Of a DNA stretch of 8,578 nt, positions 1 to 6,269 are shown one piece after another. The notes under the pieces are model-generated. The model worked only from the letters and a program-made list of their open reading frames with translations, ran no database searches and was not told where the DNA came from. Numbering within the stretch: the stretch's first letter is position 1; each line of letters begins with the position of its first letter. The DNA comes from Methylococcaceae bacterium (GTDB taxonomy: Bacteria; Pseudomonadota; Gammaproteobacteria; Methylococcales; Methylomonadaceae), in the NCBI GenBank assembly GCA_947484105.1, contig CANKON010000048.1, forward strand, positions 1-8,578, given 5' to 3'. The translations under genes were made by a program, and so were the position numbers.

Positions 1-726
1 GAATTAAACAAAGCGATTACCGATTGTTTACCCAAACCGAAAATGCTGATTTTGAATTTCCCTGGCAATCCTACCAGCGAATGCGTGGAATTAGATTTTT
101 TTGAAAAAATTGTCGCCGTCGCCAAACAACACAAAATTTGGGTGGTTCAAGATATTGCTTACGCTGACATCGTGTTTGACGGTTATAAAGCTCCGTCTAT
201 TTTGCAGGTTGAAGGCGCGAAAGATATTGCAGTCGAGTTTTTCTCCTTGTCCAAAAGTTACAATATGCCTGGTTGGCGCGTTGGCTTTATGTGCGGCAAC
301 AAAGAACTCGTGTCAGCGTTGGCGCGGATTAAATCGTATTTGGATTATGGCATGTTTACGCCGATTCAAATTGCAGCGATTGCGGCATTAGAAGGCCCAC
401 AAGAATGCGTGGCTGAAATTGCTGAAATGTACCAAAAACGCCGTGACGTATTATGCGAAGGTTTGAATGCCGCAGGTTGGGCAGTCGAAAAACCAAAAGC
501 CACAATGTTTGTTTGGGCAAAAATTCCTGAAGCCTACGCAAAAATGGGTTCGCTCGAATTCTGCAAAAAATTATTGATTGAAGCAAAAGTCGCAGTCGCA
601 CCAGGAATTGGTTTTGGTGAATACGGCGACGACCATGTGCGTTTTGGGTTAATCGAAAATGAAAATCGTACGCGCCAAGCGGTGCGCGGTATCAAGGCGA
701 TGTTTAAAAAAGACGGCGTAATTTAA
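1..726 (+). CDS. alaC: Glutamate-pyruvate aminotransferase AlaC, 3' part
   Basis: This is a PLP-dependent class I/II aminotransferase that makes alanine from pyruvate and glutamate in the cytoplasm. The frame is open from base 1, so the N-terminal part (roughly 150-170 residues of a protein of about 400) lies outside the window; 241 codons plus TAA are present. In window-residue numbering the fold-type I marks are FPGNPT (Asn23 beside PLP), [10 protein letters not shown] (Asp51 to the PLP ring nitrogen, Tyr54), [12 protein letters not shown] (Lys85, the Schiff-base lysine, codon 253-255) and [11 protein letters not shown] (Arg214, substrate carboxylate). Stretches such as [23 protein letters not shown] and RGIKAMF match E. 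coli AlaC (YfdZ) almost residue for residue as I recall it, which separates it from AspC and from DapC-type enzymes. The hom gene starts 10 bases after the stop, so the two are probably co-transcribed. The first in-frame ATG visible (43) is internal. Confidence 0.95.
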   Translation, partial: ELNKAITDCLPKPKMLILNFPGNPTSECVELDFFEKIVAVAKQHKIWVVQDIAYADIVFDGYKAPSILQVEGAKDIAVEFFSLSKSYNMPGWRVGFMCGNKELVSALARIKSYLDYGMFTPIQIAAIAALEGPQECVAEIAEMYQKRRDVLCEGLNAAGWAVEKPKATMFVWAKIPEAYAKMGSLEFCKKLLIEAKVAVAPGIGFGEYGDDHVRFGLIENENRTRQAVRGIKAMFKKDGVI

Positions 727-730
727 GGAG
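725..730 (+). promoter_or_regulatory. Ribosome binding site fixing the TTG start of hom
   Basis: AAGGAG overlaps the alaC stop codon and lies six bases before TTG at 737. No ATG lies nearby in frame, and homology begins immediately (KPVKVGILGLGTVG), so the strong Shine-Dalgarno sequence selects the rare TTG start. The overlap with the alaC stop suggests translational coupling. Confidence 0.8.
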
Positions 731-736
731 AAGTTT

Positions 737-2047
737 TTGAAACCAGTAAAAGTAGGCATTTTAGGATTAGGCACAGTCGGCGGTGGCGCGGCGAAAGTTT
801 TACAACGCAATGCGGCAGAAATTGCGCGTCGGGCAGGACGTGAAATTATTATCACCCGTGCGTCCGCCAGCGATTTGAGCAAACCGCGTTTGTGCGATAC
901 GTCAAACATCGAACTCACCACAAACGGTTTTGACATTATCAACGACCCCGAAATCGACATTATCATCGAAACTATCGGCGGCGCGGGAATCGTGAAAGAT
1001 ATGGTGTTGCAAGCGATTGAAAACGGCAAGCACGTCGTGACGGCAAATAAATCGCTCATCGCTTTGCACGGCAACGAAATTTTTGCCAAAGCCAGCGAAA
1101 AAGGTGTCATCGTGGCATTTGAAGCGGCGGTTGCGGGTGGAATTCCGATTATCAAAGCGATTCGGGAAGGTTTGAGCGGCAATCAAATTGAGTGGCTCGC
1201 GGGCATTATCAACGGCACGAGCAATTTCATTTTGACCGAAATGCGCGACAAAGGTCGTGATTTTTCTGACGTGTTAGCCGAGGCGCAGGCGTTAGGTTAT
1301 GCCGAAGCTGACCCAACTTTTGACGTAGAAGGCATTGATGCTGGACATAAATTGACGATTTTAGCGTCGATTGCGTTTGGGATTCCGTTGCAATTCGACA
1401 AAGTTTATACCGAAGGCATTACGCAAATTACCCGCACCGACGTGGAATATGCCGAGCAGTTGGGTTATCGGATTAAAAGTTTGGGCGTGGCGCGTAAAAC
1501 CGAAAAAGGGATTGAATTGCGCGTGCATCCAACGTTGATTCCTGAACGTCGTTTGATTGCGAATGTGAATGGCGTGATGAATGCGGTGTTGGTGAAAGGC
1601 GATGCGGTTGGCGCGACCTTGTATTACGGTGCGGGCGCAGGCGCAGAGCCAACGGGTTCAGCGGTGGTTGCCGATGTGATTGATGTGGTGCGTGCGTTGA
1701 CCAGCGACCCTGAAAATCGTGTGCCGCATTTGGCGTTCCAAGCCAATGCGCTGGCGGATATTCCAGTTTTAGATTCGGGCGATTTCCAAACCGCGTATTA
1801 CTTGCGTTTGCACGCTGAAGATAAATCGGGGGTTTTAGCGGATGTGACGCGAATTTTGGCGGATTGTGACATCAGCATCGAAGCGATTTTACAAAAACCA
1901 CCTGCGAAAAATGAAACGATTGTGCCGATTATTTTGCTCACGCAAGTGACGCAAGAACACAAGCTCAATGCGGCTATTGCCAAAATTGAACAATTAGAAA
2001 CTGTTAGCGGTAAGGTGAATCGGATTCGGTTGGAGACGTTGGGGTAA
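737..2047 (+). CDS. hom: Homoserine dehydrogenase (monofunctional, with ACT domain)
   Basis: This enzyme reduces aspartate semialdehyde to homoserine with NAD(P)H, the branch point to threonine and methionine. It has 436 residues, the usual length of the monofunctional Hom type; no aspartokinase domain is fused to it, unlike E. coli ThrA. Domains in order: Rossmann fold with GLGTVGGG (residues 10-17) and the VVTANK motif (Lys105); catalytic domain about 130-320 with NGTSNFILTEM (160-169) and GYAEADPTFDVEGIDAGHK. In that motif Glu190, Asp201 and Lys205 match the catalytic Glu/Asp/Lys spacing of the yeast enzyme. The C-terminal ACT domain, about 353-430 (YYLRLHAEDKSGVLADVTRI), is the expected site of threonine feedback inhibition. 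The start is TTG with a good Shine-Dalgarno sequence. It follows alaC by 10 bases. thrC, a common next gene in gammaproteobacteria, is absent; a terminator follows instead. Confidence 0.97.
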   Translation: MKPVKVGILGLGTVGGGAAKVLQRNAAEIARRAGREIIITRASASDLSKPRLCDTSNIELTTNGFDIINDPEIDIIIETIGGAGIVKDMVLQAIENGKHVVTANKSLIALHGNEIFAKASEKGVIVAFEAAVAGGIPIIKAIREGLSGNQIEWLAGIINGTSNFILTEMRDKGRDFSDVLAEAQALGYAEADPTFDVEGIDAGHKLTILASIAFGIPLQFDKVYTEGITQITRTDVEYAEQLGYRIKSLGVARKTEKGIELRVHPTLIPERRLIANVNGVMNAVLVKGDAVGATLYYGAGAGAEPTGSAVVADVIDVVRALTSDPENRVPHLAFQANALADIPVLDSGDFQTAYYLRLHAEDKSGVLADVTRILADCDISIEAILQKPPAKNETIVPIILLTQVTQEHKLNAAIAKIEQLETVSGKVNRIRLETLG

Positions 2048-2060
2048 ATTTTATCGAACA

Positions 2061-2086
2061 ATAGCACGAGAGTGATTTTGTGCTAT
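2061..2086. other. Short inverted repeat after hom
   Basis: ATAGCAC (2061-2067) and GTGCTAT (2080-2086) form a perfect 7-bp stem with a 12-base loop, 13 bases after the hom stop and 12 bases before the main terminator. There is no T run after it, so it is not an intrinsic terminator by itself. It may protect the 3' end of the mRNA or be a chance palindrome. Confidence 0.45.
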
Positions 2087-2098
2087 CGTTAAAGCATA

Positions 2099-2128
2099 AA
2101 AAAAGAGAGCTTTTCAGCTCTCTTTTTT
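2099..2128. terminator. Bidirectional intrinsic terminator between hom and the barrel gene
   Basis: The left arm is A6 plus GAGAGCT and the right arm is AGCTCTC plus T6, a perfect 13-bp stem around a TTTC loop. Both strands end in a T run after the GC-containing part, so it can serve hom (plus) and the convergent barrel gene (minus), whose stop is about 25 bases away at 2153. Confidence 0.92.
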
Positions 2129-2152
2129 GTTTAGCGTTGAGTTTTCTAAAAT

Positions 2153-3049
2153 TTAGAAACCAAAACCTACATAACCACCAGCTGTTACGCCGTCAGTATT
2201 TACGCCATCAATGTTGTCAGCGGTGTAGTGGTAACGCGCGTCAGCACCAACATACAAATCTTTCCACACTTTGTAATCCATACCCGCACCAAACTGCATG
2301 CCTGGTGTCATAACTGTAACAGCACCTGATGGTGGGCTGATGATGTTCATTTCAAAACCAACTGGAATTAACCAAGGACGGAATGAGCTACCTTTCATGA
2401 ATTTGATTTTAGGTGATGCAGCTAATGTGAATTGATTAGTTGTAACGCCTTGTCCTGTTAATGCACTTGTTGTATGACCAGAAATTTCTTTGTAATCAAA
2501 CATCAATTCTGCGGCAAATTCTGTTCCTTGCATCAAACCAAACAAATTGTCGTTAATGCTCCAATCAAAACCTGCACCGAAGTACCATGCGTCTTTATCA
2601 GTTTTGCTTGCGCCAACCAATAAATCTGCGCCACTGCCGTTGGTAGAACCACGGTTGTCATTTAAGTGAGAATAACCACCACGGAAAAATACCATGTCGT
2701 CTTTCGCGCCTTTACCAGCATGACCTTCGTGTTTCACAGTGTTCATCCATTGATCTAACTCTTGCACTTTTGCTGTATCTGGATCAATAGTTGCGCGAGT
2801 TGAAGCAGATTTTAAACCACGAATTTCAGCTTGCATAGCCGCTAATTGTGCTTCTAAAGCGTCAACTTTAGCGTTGCTGTTTGAGTGTGAAAATGAAGAT
2901 GTGTGTGTTTCAATAGTTTGAACAGCCGCTTTTTTAGCGTGTTTGTGTGCTTTTTTTGCAGCATGAGCAGCTGCTTCTGGTGCAACGGTTGCCGCCGCAA
3001 ATGCGACTAACGCAGTTGTTACACCTAAAGTTAATTTAGTTTTTGACAT
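2153..3049 (-). CDS. Outer-membrane beta-barrel (porin-like) protein with coiled-coil N-terminus
   Basis: I do not recognise the exact family; the layout is that of a secreted outer-membrane barrel of 298 residues. Residues 1 to about 30 are a signal peptide (basic MSKTK, hydrophobic core, Ala-rich end; cleavage probably after Ala28 or Ala30). Residues 31-42 are rich in Lys and His (AKKAHKHAKKAA), followed by a Ser/Thr/His/Asn stretch. Residues 60-80 (AKVDALEAQLAAMQAEIRGL) have Leu/Met/Ile heptad spacing and should form a short coiled coil, as in trimeric or peptidoglycan-facing porin N-termini. From about 119 on, alternating aromatic/hydrophobic strands (MVFFRGGYSHL, AWYFGAGFDW, LYVGADARYHY) alternate with polar loops, and the chain ends in GGYVGFGF. 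That terminal Phe is the usual BAM recognition signal. The Shine-Dalgarno TGAGGA (3056-3061) fits the start. It has its own promoter and terminator, so it is probably well expressed. Opacity-type and OmpW-type barrels are alternatives. Confidence 0.8.
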   Translation of the reverse strand: MSKTKLTLGVTTALVAFAAATVAPEAAAHAAKKAHKHAKKAAVQTIETHTSSFSHSNSNAKVDALEAQLAAMQAEIRGLKSASTRATIDPDTAKVQELDQWMNTVKHEGHAGKGAKDDMVFFRGGYSHLNDNRGSTNGSGADLLVGASKTDKDAWYFGAGFDWSINDNLFGLMQGTEFAAELMFDYKEISGHTTSALTGQGVTTNQFTLAASPKIKFMKGSSFRPWLIPVGFEMNIISPPSGAVTVMTPGMQFGAGMDYKVWKDLYVGADARYHYTADNIDGVNTDGVTAGGYVGFGF

Positions 3050-3131
3050 GTTAGATCCTCAAAATTTATGGATTGGGGTTAAGAGTTCGAAATTTTTGTT
3101 TTTATACAACAAAACTCATTTCACGGCGGCG

Positions 3132-3160
3132 ATAATACCAGCAAAACGAATTCCTTACAA
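3132..3160 (-). promoter_or_regulatory. Sigma-70-type promoter of the barrel gene
   Basis: On the minus strand, TTGTAA (-35, 3155-3160) and TATTAT (-10, 3132-3137) are separated by exactly 17 bases. The inferred transcript start near 3125 leaves a 5' leader of about 75 bases before the ATG at 3049. The rest of 3050-3274 is AT-rich and holds no gene that I can support. Confidence 0.7.
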
Positions 3161-3274
3161 GTTTTAAAACTATTTTTTAATACTCAACATTCCTTTGTTT
3201 ATCAATGATTAAGGCGAATAATTGAAAACATATTGCAACTTGTTAAAAAAAAACAACACAACAACAAACATTTT

Positions 3275-3898
3275 CTATTCTGAAAAAACATCGACACCTT
3301 TCGGTGCGTTAAATTCAAACAAATTCGATTCAATAGGCGCATTCACTTTCAAATTTGAGAAATAGATGCGCGTTAATTGTCCAAAATTATCGTTCAATTG
3401 CATTCCGCTCAAAACGCCTTTTTCAAGCCCAATCAATACATATTTAAACGTACTATCTTGACCTTTTGGCACGAGCTTCACCCAAATCATTGAACCTTCA
3501 GAACCTTGTTGCTCAATCGTGTAATTGTTTTCAAGTGGGACATCACCACTCAATAATAAAGCAGGAGTCGAGCCAACTGATTCATCCAATTTTTTAATCG
3601 TCACTTGCTCTAAATCGGTATCGTAAAACCAGACTTTTCCTGATGTAGAAATGATTTGCTGTTGAAACGGTTTTGTATAATCCCAACGAAATTTACCTGG
3701 TCGCTGTAAATAAAATAAGCCTGTACTGGATTGAAATGGGTCGCCTGCTTCGTTAATTAAAACCTGTTTAAAATTAGCAGTAATCGATTTTGCTGAACTC
3801 AAAAACGCTTTTAACTGCTTAACAGGCGCGTCCTCAGCAAGAGCAATTAGGCTATTTACACTTAATAATGTCGCCATTAACCAACGTATTTTTTTCAT
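3275..3898 (-). CDS. lolA: Outer-membrane lipoprotein carrier protein LolA
   Basis: LolA is the periplasmic chaperone that takes lipoproteins from the LolCDE exporter and hands them to LolB at the outer membrane. It has 207 residues, the normal length. The signal peptide is MKKIRWLMATLLSVNSLIALA with cleavage before EDAPV. Family marks: the SITANFKQ strand near residue 38, the conserved LQRPGKFRWDY block with Arg66 (equivalent to the functionally important Arg of E. coli LolA), KVWFYDTDLEQVTIKK (88-103), GNTP-like GSTPALLLSG (109-118), LTRIYFSNLKVN (175-186) and FEFNAPKGVDV near the end. Shine-Dalgarno AGGA (3906-3909) lies seven bases before the start. It is the last gene of a tight minus-strand cassette, 15 bases after the CYTH gene, instead of the ftsK-lolA-rarA setting of enterics. 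No hairpin terminator follows, only a T/G-rich tract. Confidence 0.95.
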   Translation of the reverse strand: MKKIRWLMATLLSVNSLIALAEDAPVKQLKAFLSSAKSITANFKQVLINEAGDPFQSSTGLFYLQRPGKFRWDYTKPFQQQIISTSGKVWFYDTDLEQVTIKKLDESVGSTPALLLSGDVPLENNYTIEQQGSEGSMIWVKLVPKGQDSTFKYVLIGLEKGVLSGMQLNDNFGQLTRIYFSNLKVNAPIESNLFEFNAPKGVDVFSE

Positions 3899-3913
3899 AA
3901 AATCATCCTAAAT

Positions 3914-4393
3914 TTATAAATTGTTGCGCCATTGGCAATAAGGTTTTCGCGCTAAATTGTTATTGTAATAACGCATATCTTGCGTCACTTCTGCACCAAG
4001 CCATTCGGGTTTTGCAAACGTTTCATCAATCGAATTTAATTCGATTTCAGCGACAACCAAGCCCGCATTTTCACCTTCAAATTCGTCAATTTCCCACAAA
4101 TGATTTTCATATTTGACGAAATGGCGCGTTTTTTCAATAACGGGCTTTAAACACAAATTATCCAAAATTTCATGCGCGTCAGAAAGCGGAATTTCATATT
4201 CATATTCGGAACGTTGCGTGCCAATTGTCGCGCTTTTGATATTCAGCCACGCTTGTTGATTACTGATTCGGACGCGAATGGAACTCGTCGCTTGAGAGCT
4301 TAAATAACCTTGTTTATAAACAACGGAATGACTAACGAATTCACGCCAATTATCGCTTGCGAGTAAAAATTTATGTTCGATTTCAATTGCCAT
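3914..4393 (-). CDS. CYTH-domain triphosphatase (class IV adenylate cyclase-like fold)
   Basis: This is a small, single-domain CYTH protein of 159 residues, the size of the bacterial triphosphate tunnel enzymes. It begins with the diagnostic ExExK motif (Glu4, Glu6, Lys8 in EIEHK). Tunnel residues follow in the expected order: Arg40/Arg42 (SIRVRI), Lys53 (NIKS), Glu63/Glu65 (SEYEYEI), Lys88/Arg90 (EKTRH), Asp103 (WEIDEFEG) and the metal-binding Glu116/Glu118 (VAEIEL). Family knowledge, notably the Nitrosomonas europaea short CYTH enzyme, suggests hydrolysis of inorganic tripolyphosphate with Mg2+ or Mn2+. Adenylate cyclase or thiamine-triphosphatase activity cannot be excluded from sequence. 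There is no signal peptide, so it should be cytoplasmic. It starts only three bases after the CDGSH stop with no clear Shine-Dalgarno sequence, so its translation is probably coupled to that gene. Confidence 0.9.
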   Translation of the reverse strand: MAIEIEHKFLLASDNWREFVSHSVVYKQGYLSSQATSSIRVRISNQQAWLNIKSATIGTQRSEYEYEIPLSDAHEILDNLCLKPVIEKTRHFVKYENHLWEIDEFEGENAGLVVAEIELNSIDETFAKPEWLGAEVTQDMRYYNNNLARKPYCQWRNNL

Positions 4394-4396
4394 TTT

Positions 4397-4639
4397 TTAA
4401 CTTAATAATTTTGAATGTGTGCCGTCGCAATACGGAGCATTTCCAGTTTTGCCGCACGCGCATAAATAAACGGTTTTCGTTTCTTCAGGAACAAATTTTA
4501 ATGAACGCTTATCGGTTTCGGCTGTTTTGTGTGTACCATCGCAAAGCGGCATTTCGCCACTTAATCCACAACTGCACCAGCTGTAAGTTTCGCCAGCGGT
4601 AACATCGATTTTCATTGGTGCATTATATTTTTGAGTCAT
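4397..4639 (-). CDS. Double-CDGSH iron-sulfur protein
   Basis: This small protein of 80 residues consists almost entirely of two CDGSH zinc-finger-type [2Fe-2S] motifs in tandem. The first is CSCGLSGEMPLCDGTH (Cys22, Cys24, Cys33, His37) and the second is CACGKTGNAPYCDGTH (Cys60, Cys62, Cys71, His75). Each gives the 3-Cys/1-His cluster ligation typical of mitoNEET relatives. The tandem form resembles CISD3/MiNT and its bacterial homologues, which are soluble. No membrane anchor or signal peptide is visible, so it should be cytoplasmic. The exact role in bacteria is not settled; electron transfer, cluster transfer or redox sensing are the usual proposals. It is the first gene of the CDGSH-CYTH-lolA cassette and is divergent from sodB. 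The Shine-Dalgarno sequence is weak (GAG at 4649-4651). Confidence 0.93.
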   Translation of the reverse strand: MTQKYNAPMKIDVTAGETYSWCSCGLSGEMPLCDGTHKTAETDKRSLKFVPEETKTVYLCACGKTGNAPYCDGTHSKLLS

Positions 4640-4673
4640 TTTCGTTTTCTCGTGTGTCGTAAAGTGAGCGAGA

Positions 4674-4679
4674 ATTATA
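4674..4679 (-). promoter_or_regulatory. Perfect -10 box for the CDGSH-CYTH-lolA cassette
   Basis: On the minus strand this reads TATAAT, the exact consensus. The six bases at the -35 position for 17-bp spacing (4697-4702) read ACAGAT, a poor match, so the promoter may need an activator. The inferred start is near 4667, giving a leader of about 28 bases. Confidence 0.6.
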
Positions 4680-4701
4680 AGCGAAATCTTTATTTAATCT
4701 G

Positions 4702-4714
4702 TTAGCAATGCTAA
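4702..4714. promoter_or_regulatory. Perfect palindrome between sodB and the CDGSH gene, possible operator
   Basis: TTAGCA-A-TGCTAA is a perfect 6-bp inverted repeat around one base. Its centre (4708) lies about 41 bases upstream of the inferred CDGSH transcript start, the usual place for a class II activator, and about 65 bases before the sodB start codon. It does not match the FNR, CRP or Fur consensus. It is short enough to be chance. I see no convincing sigma-70 promoter for sodB in this gap; TACAAT at 4748-4753 is a possible -10 without a good -35. Confidence 0.4.
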
Positions 4715-4772
4715 AGTTATTCCGCATTAAATTAGTTGGTATTTATTTACAATTCACCGTTAGGAGATTTTT

Positions 4773-5354
4773 ATGGCTTTCGAACTTCCCGCTTTACCTT
4801 ACGCAAAAGACGCACTCGCACCACATATTTCTGCTGAAACATTAGAATTTCACCATGGCAAACATCATCAAACTTACGTCACAAACTTAAATAATTTAGT
4901 TCCAGGAACAGAATTTGACGGTTTGTCATTGGAAGAAATCATTGTGAAATCGTCAGGCGGAATTTTTAACAATGCCGCTCAAATTTGGAATCACACCTTT
5001 TACTGGAATTCTTTAGCACCAAATGCGGGTGGCGAACCAACTGGCGAATTAGCAGACGCGATTAACGCCACATTTGGTTCGTTTGCAAAATTCAAAGAAG
5101 AATTTACAAAAACAGCAGTAACGACATTTGGTTCTGGTTGGGCTTGGTTGGTTAAAAATGCAGATGGCAGTTTGGCATTAGTGAGTACCAGCAATGCGGG
5201 TTGTCCTTTGACAGCAGGTCAAACGCCATTATTGACGTGCGACGTTTGGGAACACGCTTATTACATTGATTTCCGTAATGCCCGTCCTGCGTATTTAGAA
5301 GCGTTTTGGGCATTAGTGAATTGGGATTTTGCAGCGAAAAATTTTTCGGCTTAA
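4773..5354 (+). CDS. sodB: Superoxide dismutase [Fe]
   Basis: SodB converts superoxide to hydrogen peroxide and oxygen in the cytoplasm. It is full length at 193 residues, the same as E. coli SodB, and very similar throughout ([20 protein letters not shown] at the start, [11 protein letters not shown] at the end). Metal ligands are His27, His74 (WNHTFYW), Asp157 and His161 ([11 protein letters not shown]). Gln70 in NNAAQIWN is the second-shell Gln contributed from this position in Fe enzymes; Mn enzymes carry Gly here and supply their Gln from a later position, so the iron form is favoured. The Shine-Dalgarno TAGGAG (4761-4766) stands six bases before ATG. The gene is monocistronic: a divergent gene lies upstream and a strong terminator downstream. 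Confidence 0.97.
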   Translation: MAFELPALPYAKDALAPHISAETLEFHHGKHHQTYVTNLNNLVPGTEFDGLSLEEIIVKSSGGIFNNAAQIWNHTFYWNSLAPNAGGEPTGELADAINATFGSFAKFKEEFTKTAVTTFGSGWAWLVKNADGSLALVSTSNAGCPLTAGQTPLLTCDVWEHAYYIDFRNARPAYLEAFWALVNWDFAAKNFSA

Positions 5355-5370
5355 ATTTCAAATTTATCCA

Positions 5371-5405
5371 AAAAAAGCTCTACTTTTTAAAAGTAGGGCT
5401 TTTTT
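5371..5405 (+). terminator. Intrinsic terminator of sodB
   Basis: AGCTCTACTTT (5376-5386) pairs with AAAGTAGGGCT (5390-5400), 11 bp with a single G-T wobble, flanked by A5 on the left and T6 in all on the right. It lies 16 bases after the sodB stop and separates sodB from the ribosomal operon promoter. Confidence 0.92.
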
Positions 5406-5434
5406 GTTTAAGGTGTCTTTAAAAATTATCGTTT

Positions 5435-5462
5435 TTGCAATTCACTGAAAAATCACTATAAT
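5435..5462 (+). promoter_or_regulatory. Sigma-70 promoter of the rpsF operon
   Basis: TTGCAA (5435-5440), a 16-base spacer and the consensus TATAAT (5457-5462). The inferred start near 5469 leaves a leader of about 80 bases before rpsF. This is the best promoter in the window, as expected for ribosomal protein genes. Confidence 0.85.
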
Positions 5463-5468
5463 TGCCGC

Positions 5469-5549
5469 TCTTTTACCGAGCATTCCGCTCCTCCTTGCTT
5501 TACCATTTTGAATATGTGTGATGGAAGGCTTAACCCAAAAGGAAACACA
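5469..5549 (+). promoter_or_regulatory. mRNA leader of rpsF, candidate S6:S18 autoregulatory element
   Basis: The leader can fold in two competing ways. CCAT (5503-5506) pairs with ATGG (5521-5524), continued by CCTT (5493-5496) with AAGG (5525-5528) across a six-base bulge. Alternatively AGCATTCC (5479-5486) pairs with GGAAGGCT (5523-5530) with one mismatch. CCG triplets lie at 5476-5478 and 5485-5487. In many bacteria the S6:S18 complex binds a CCG-containing stem in its own leader; I cannot confirm that this one matches. The Shine-Dalgarno AAGGAA (5539-5544) lies just beyond. Confidence 0.35.
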
Positions 5550-5999
5550 ATGCGTCATTACGAAATTGTCTTTTTAGTACACCCTGATCAAAGCAGCCAA
5601 GTACCTGCAATGATCGATCGTTATAAATCAATTATCGAAGCCACATCTGGCAAGATTCACCGTTTGGAAGATTGGGGTCGTCGTCAATTGGCTTACCCTA
5701 TCAAAAAACTCCACAAAGCTCATTACATTTTAATGAATGTTGAATGTGATCAAGTTGCGTTAAATGAACTTGAAACAGGATTTCGTTTTAACGATGCAAT
5801 TTTGCGTAATTTAATTTTAGTGCAAGAAGAAGCCATCACAGAGCCTTCAATCATTTCAACAACGACAGCAGAAGAAGCGAAAGCCGCTGAACTTCGTGCA
5901 AAAGACGCAGCAGCTCGTGAAGCCGCAGCGGCATTAGCAGCAGCTGAAGTTGAAGACGATGCAGAAGAAGACTTTGACGCTGAAGACTTAGCAGAATAA
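5550..5999 (+). CDS. rpsF: 30S ribosomal protein S6
   Basis: S6 binds 16S rRNA in the platform of the 30S subunit as a pair with S18. It has 149 residues. The core (1-95) is canonical: [40 protein letters not shown] (34-53), [12 protein letters not shown] and [12 protein letters not shown]. The start at 5550 is chosen because homology begins there and AAGGAA lies five bases upstream; an in-frame TTG 42 bases earlier gives only unrelated residues. Residues 100-149 are an Ala/Glu/Asp-rich tail ([20 protein letters not shown]), longer and more Ala-rich than the E. coli tail of about 35 residues. It ends in LAE, not the Glu-Glu that RimK extends in E. coli. First gene of the operon, 30 bases before rpsR, with no priB between them. 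Confidence 0.97.
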   Translation: MRHYEIVFLVHPDQSSQVPAMIDRYKSIIEATSGKIHRLEDWGRRQLAYPIKKLHKAHYILMNVECDQVALNELETGFRFNDAILRNLILVQEEAITEPSIISTTTAEEAKAAELRAKDAAAREAAAALAAAEVEDDAEEDFDAEDLAE

Positions 6000-6029
6000 T
6001 TTATTTCACTATTCATTACGGAATTAAAC

Positions 6030-6257
6030 ATGGCACGCAACATTAGACGCAAAAAATTCTGCTCATTTACAGCAGAAAACAGTGTTCAAATTGATTATAA
6101 AGACTTGGGTTTGCTTGGTGATTACATCACTGAAACGGGCAAAATTGTTCCTAGTCGTATCACAGGAACTCCTGCGAAATATCAAAGACAAATCTGCACA
6201 GCAATTAAACGCGCCCGTTATATCGCGTTGTTGCCGTACTGCGACGCACACGAATAA
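6030..6257 (+). CDS. rpsR: 30S ribosomal protein S18
   Basis: S18 is the 16S rRNA-binding partner of S6. It has 75 residues, identical in length to E. coli S18. The basic N-terminus [31 protein letters not shown] and the signature [14 protein letters not shown], then [13 protein letters not shown], leave no doubt. A single Cys in the KKFCSF position is present as in the zinc-independent enteric type; Cys60 and Cys71 are extra but do not form a CXXC pair. The Shine-Dalgarno sequence is weak (ACGGAA, 6018-6023), suggesting coupling to rpsF. The next gene starts 12 bases after the stop. Confidence 0.97.
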   Translation: MARNIRRKKFCSFTAENSVQIDYKDLGLLGDYITETGKIVPSRITGTPAKYQRQICTAIKRARYIALLPYCDAHE

Positions 6258-6269
6258 ATTACAAATCTG

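Noticed and set aside
649..1186. Long minus-strand open frames opposite alaC and hom
   Set aside because: They lie antisense to clearly homologous, conserved genes, encode Ser/Ile-rich chains with no motif, and lack ribosome binding sites.
2080..2313. Plus-strand open frame covering the terminator and the end of the barrel gene
   Set aside because: It would read through the terminator stem and is antisense to the barrel C-terminus, which has the expected terminal Phe signature.
3240..3256. TTGTT/AACAA inverted repeat around an A run as a terminator
   Set aside because: Only five AT-rich pairs; too weak to stop transcription.
5508..5549. Extended N-terminus of S6 from an in-frame TTG
   Set aside because: Homology to S6 begins exactly at ATG 5550, which has its own Shine-Dalgarno sequence; the extra 14 residues overlap the leader structure.
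5750..6052. Minus-strand Ser/Ala-rich open frame opposite the rpsF tail
   Set aside because: Its composition is simply the antisense of the Ala/Glu-rich S6 tail.
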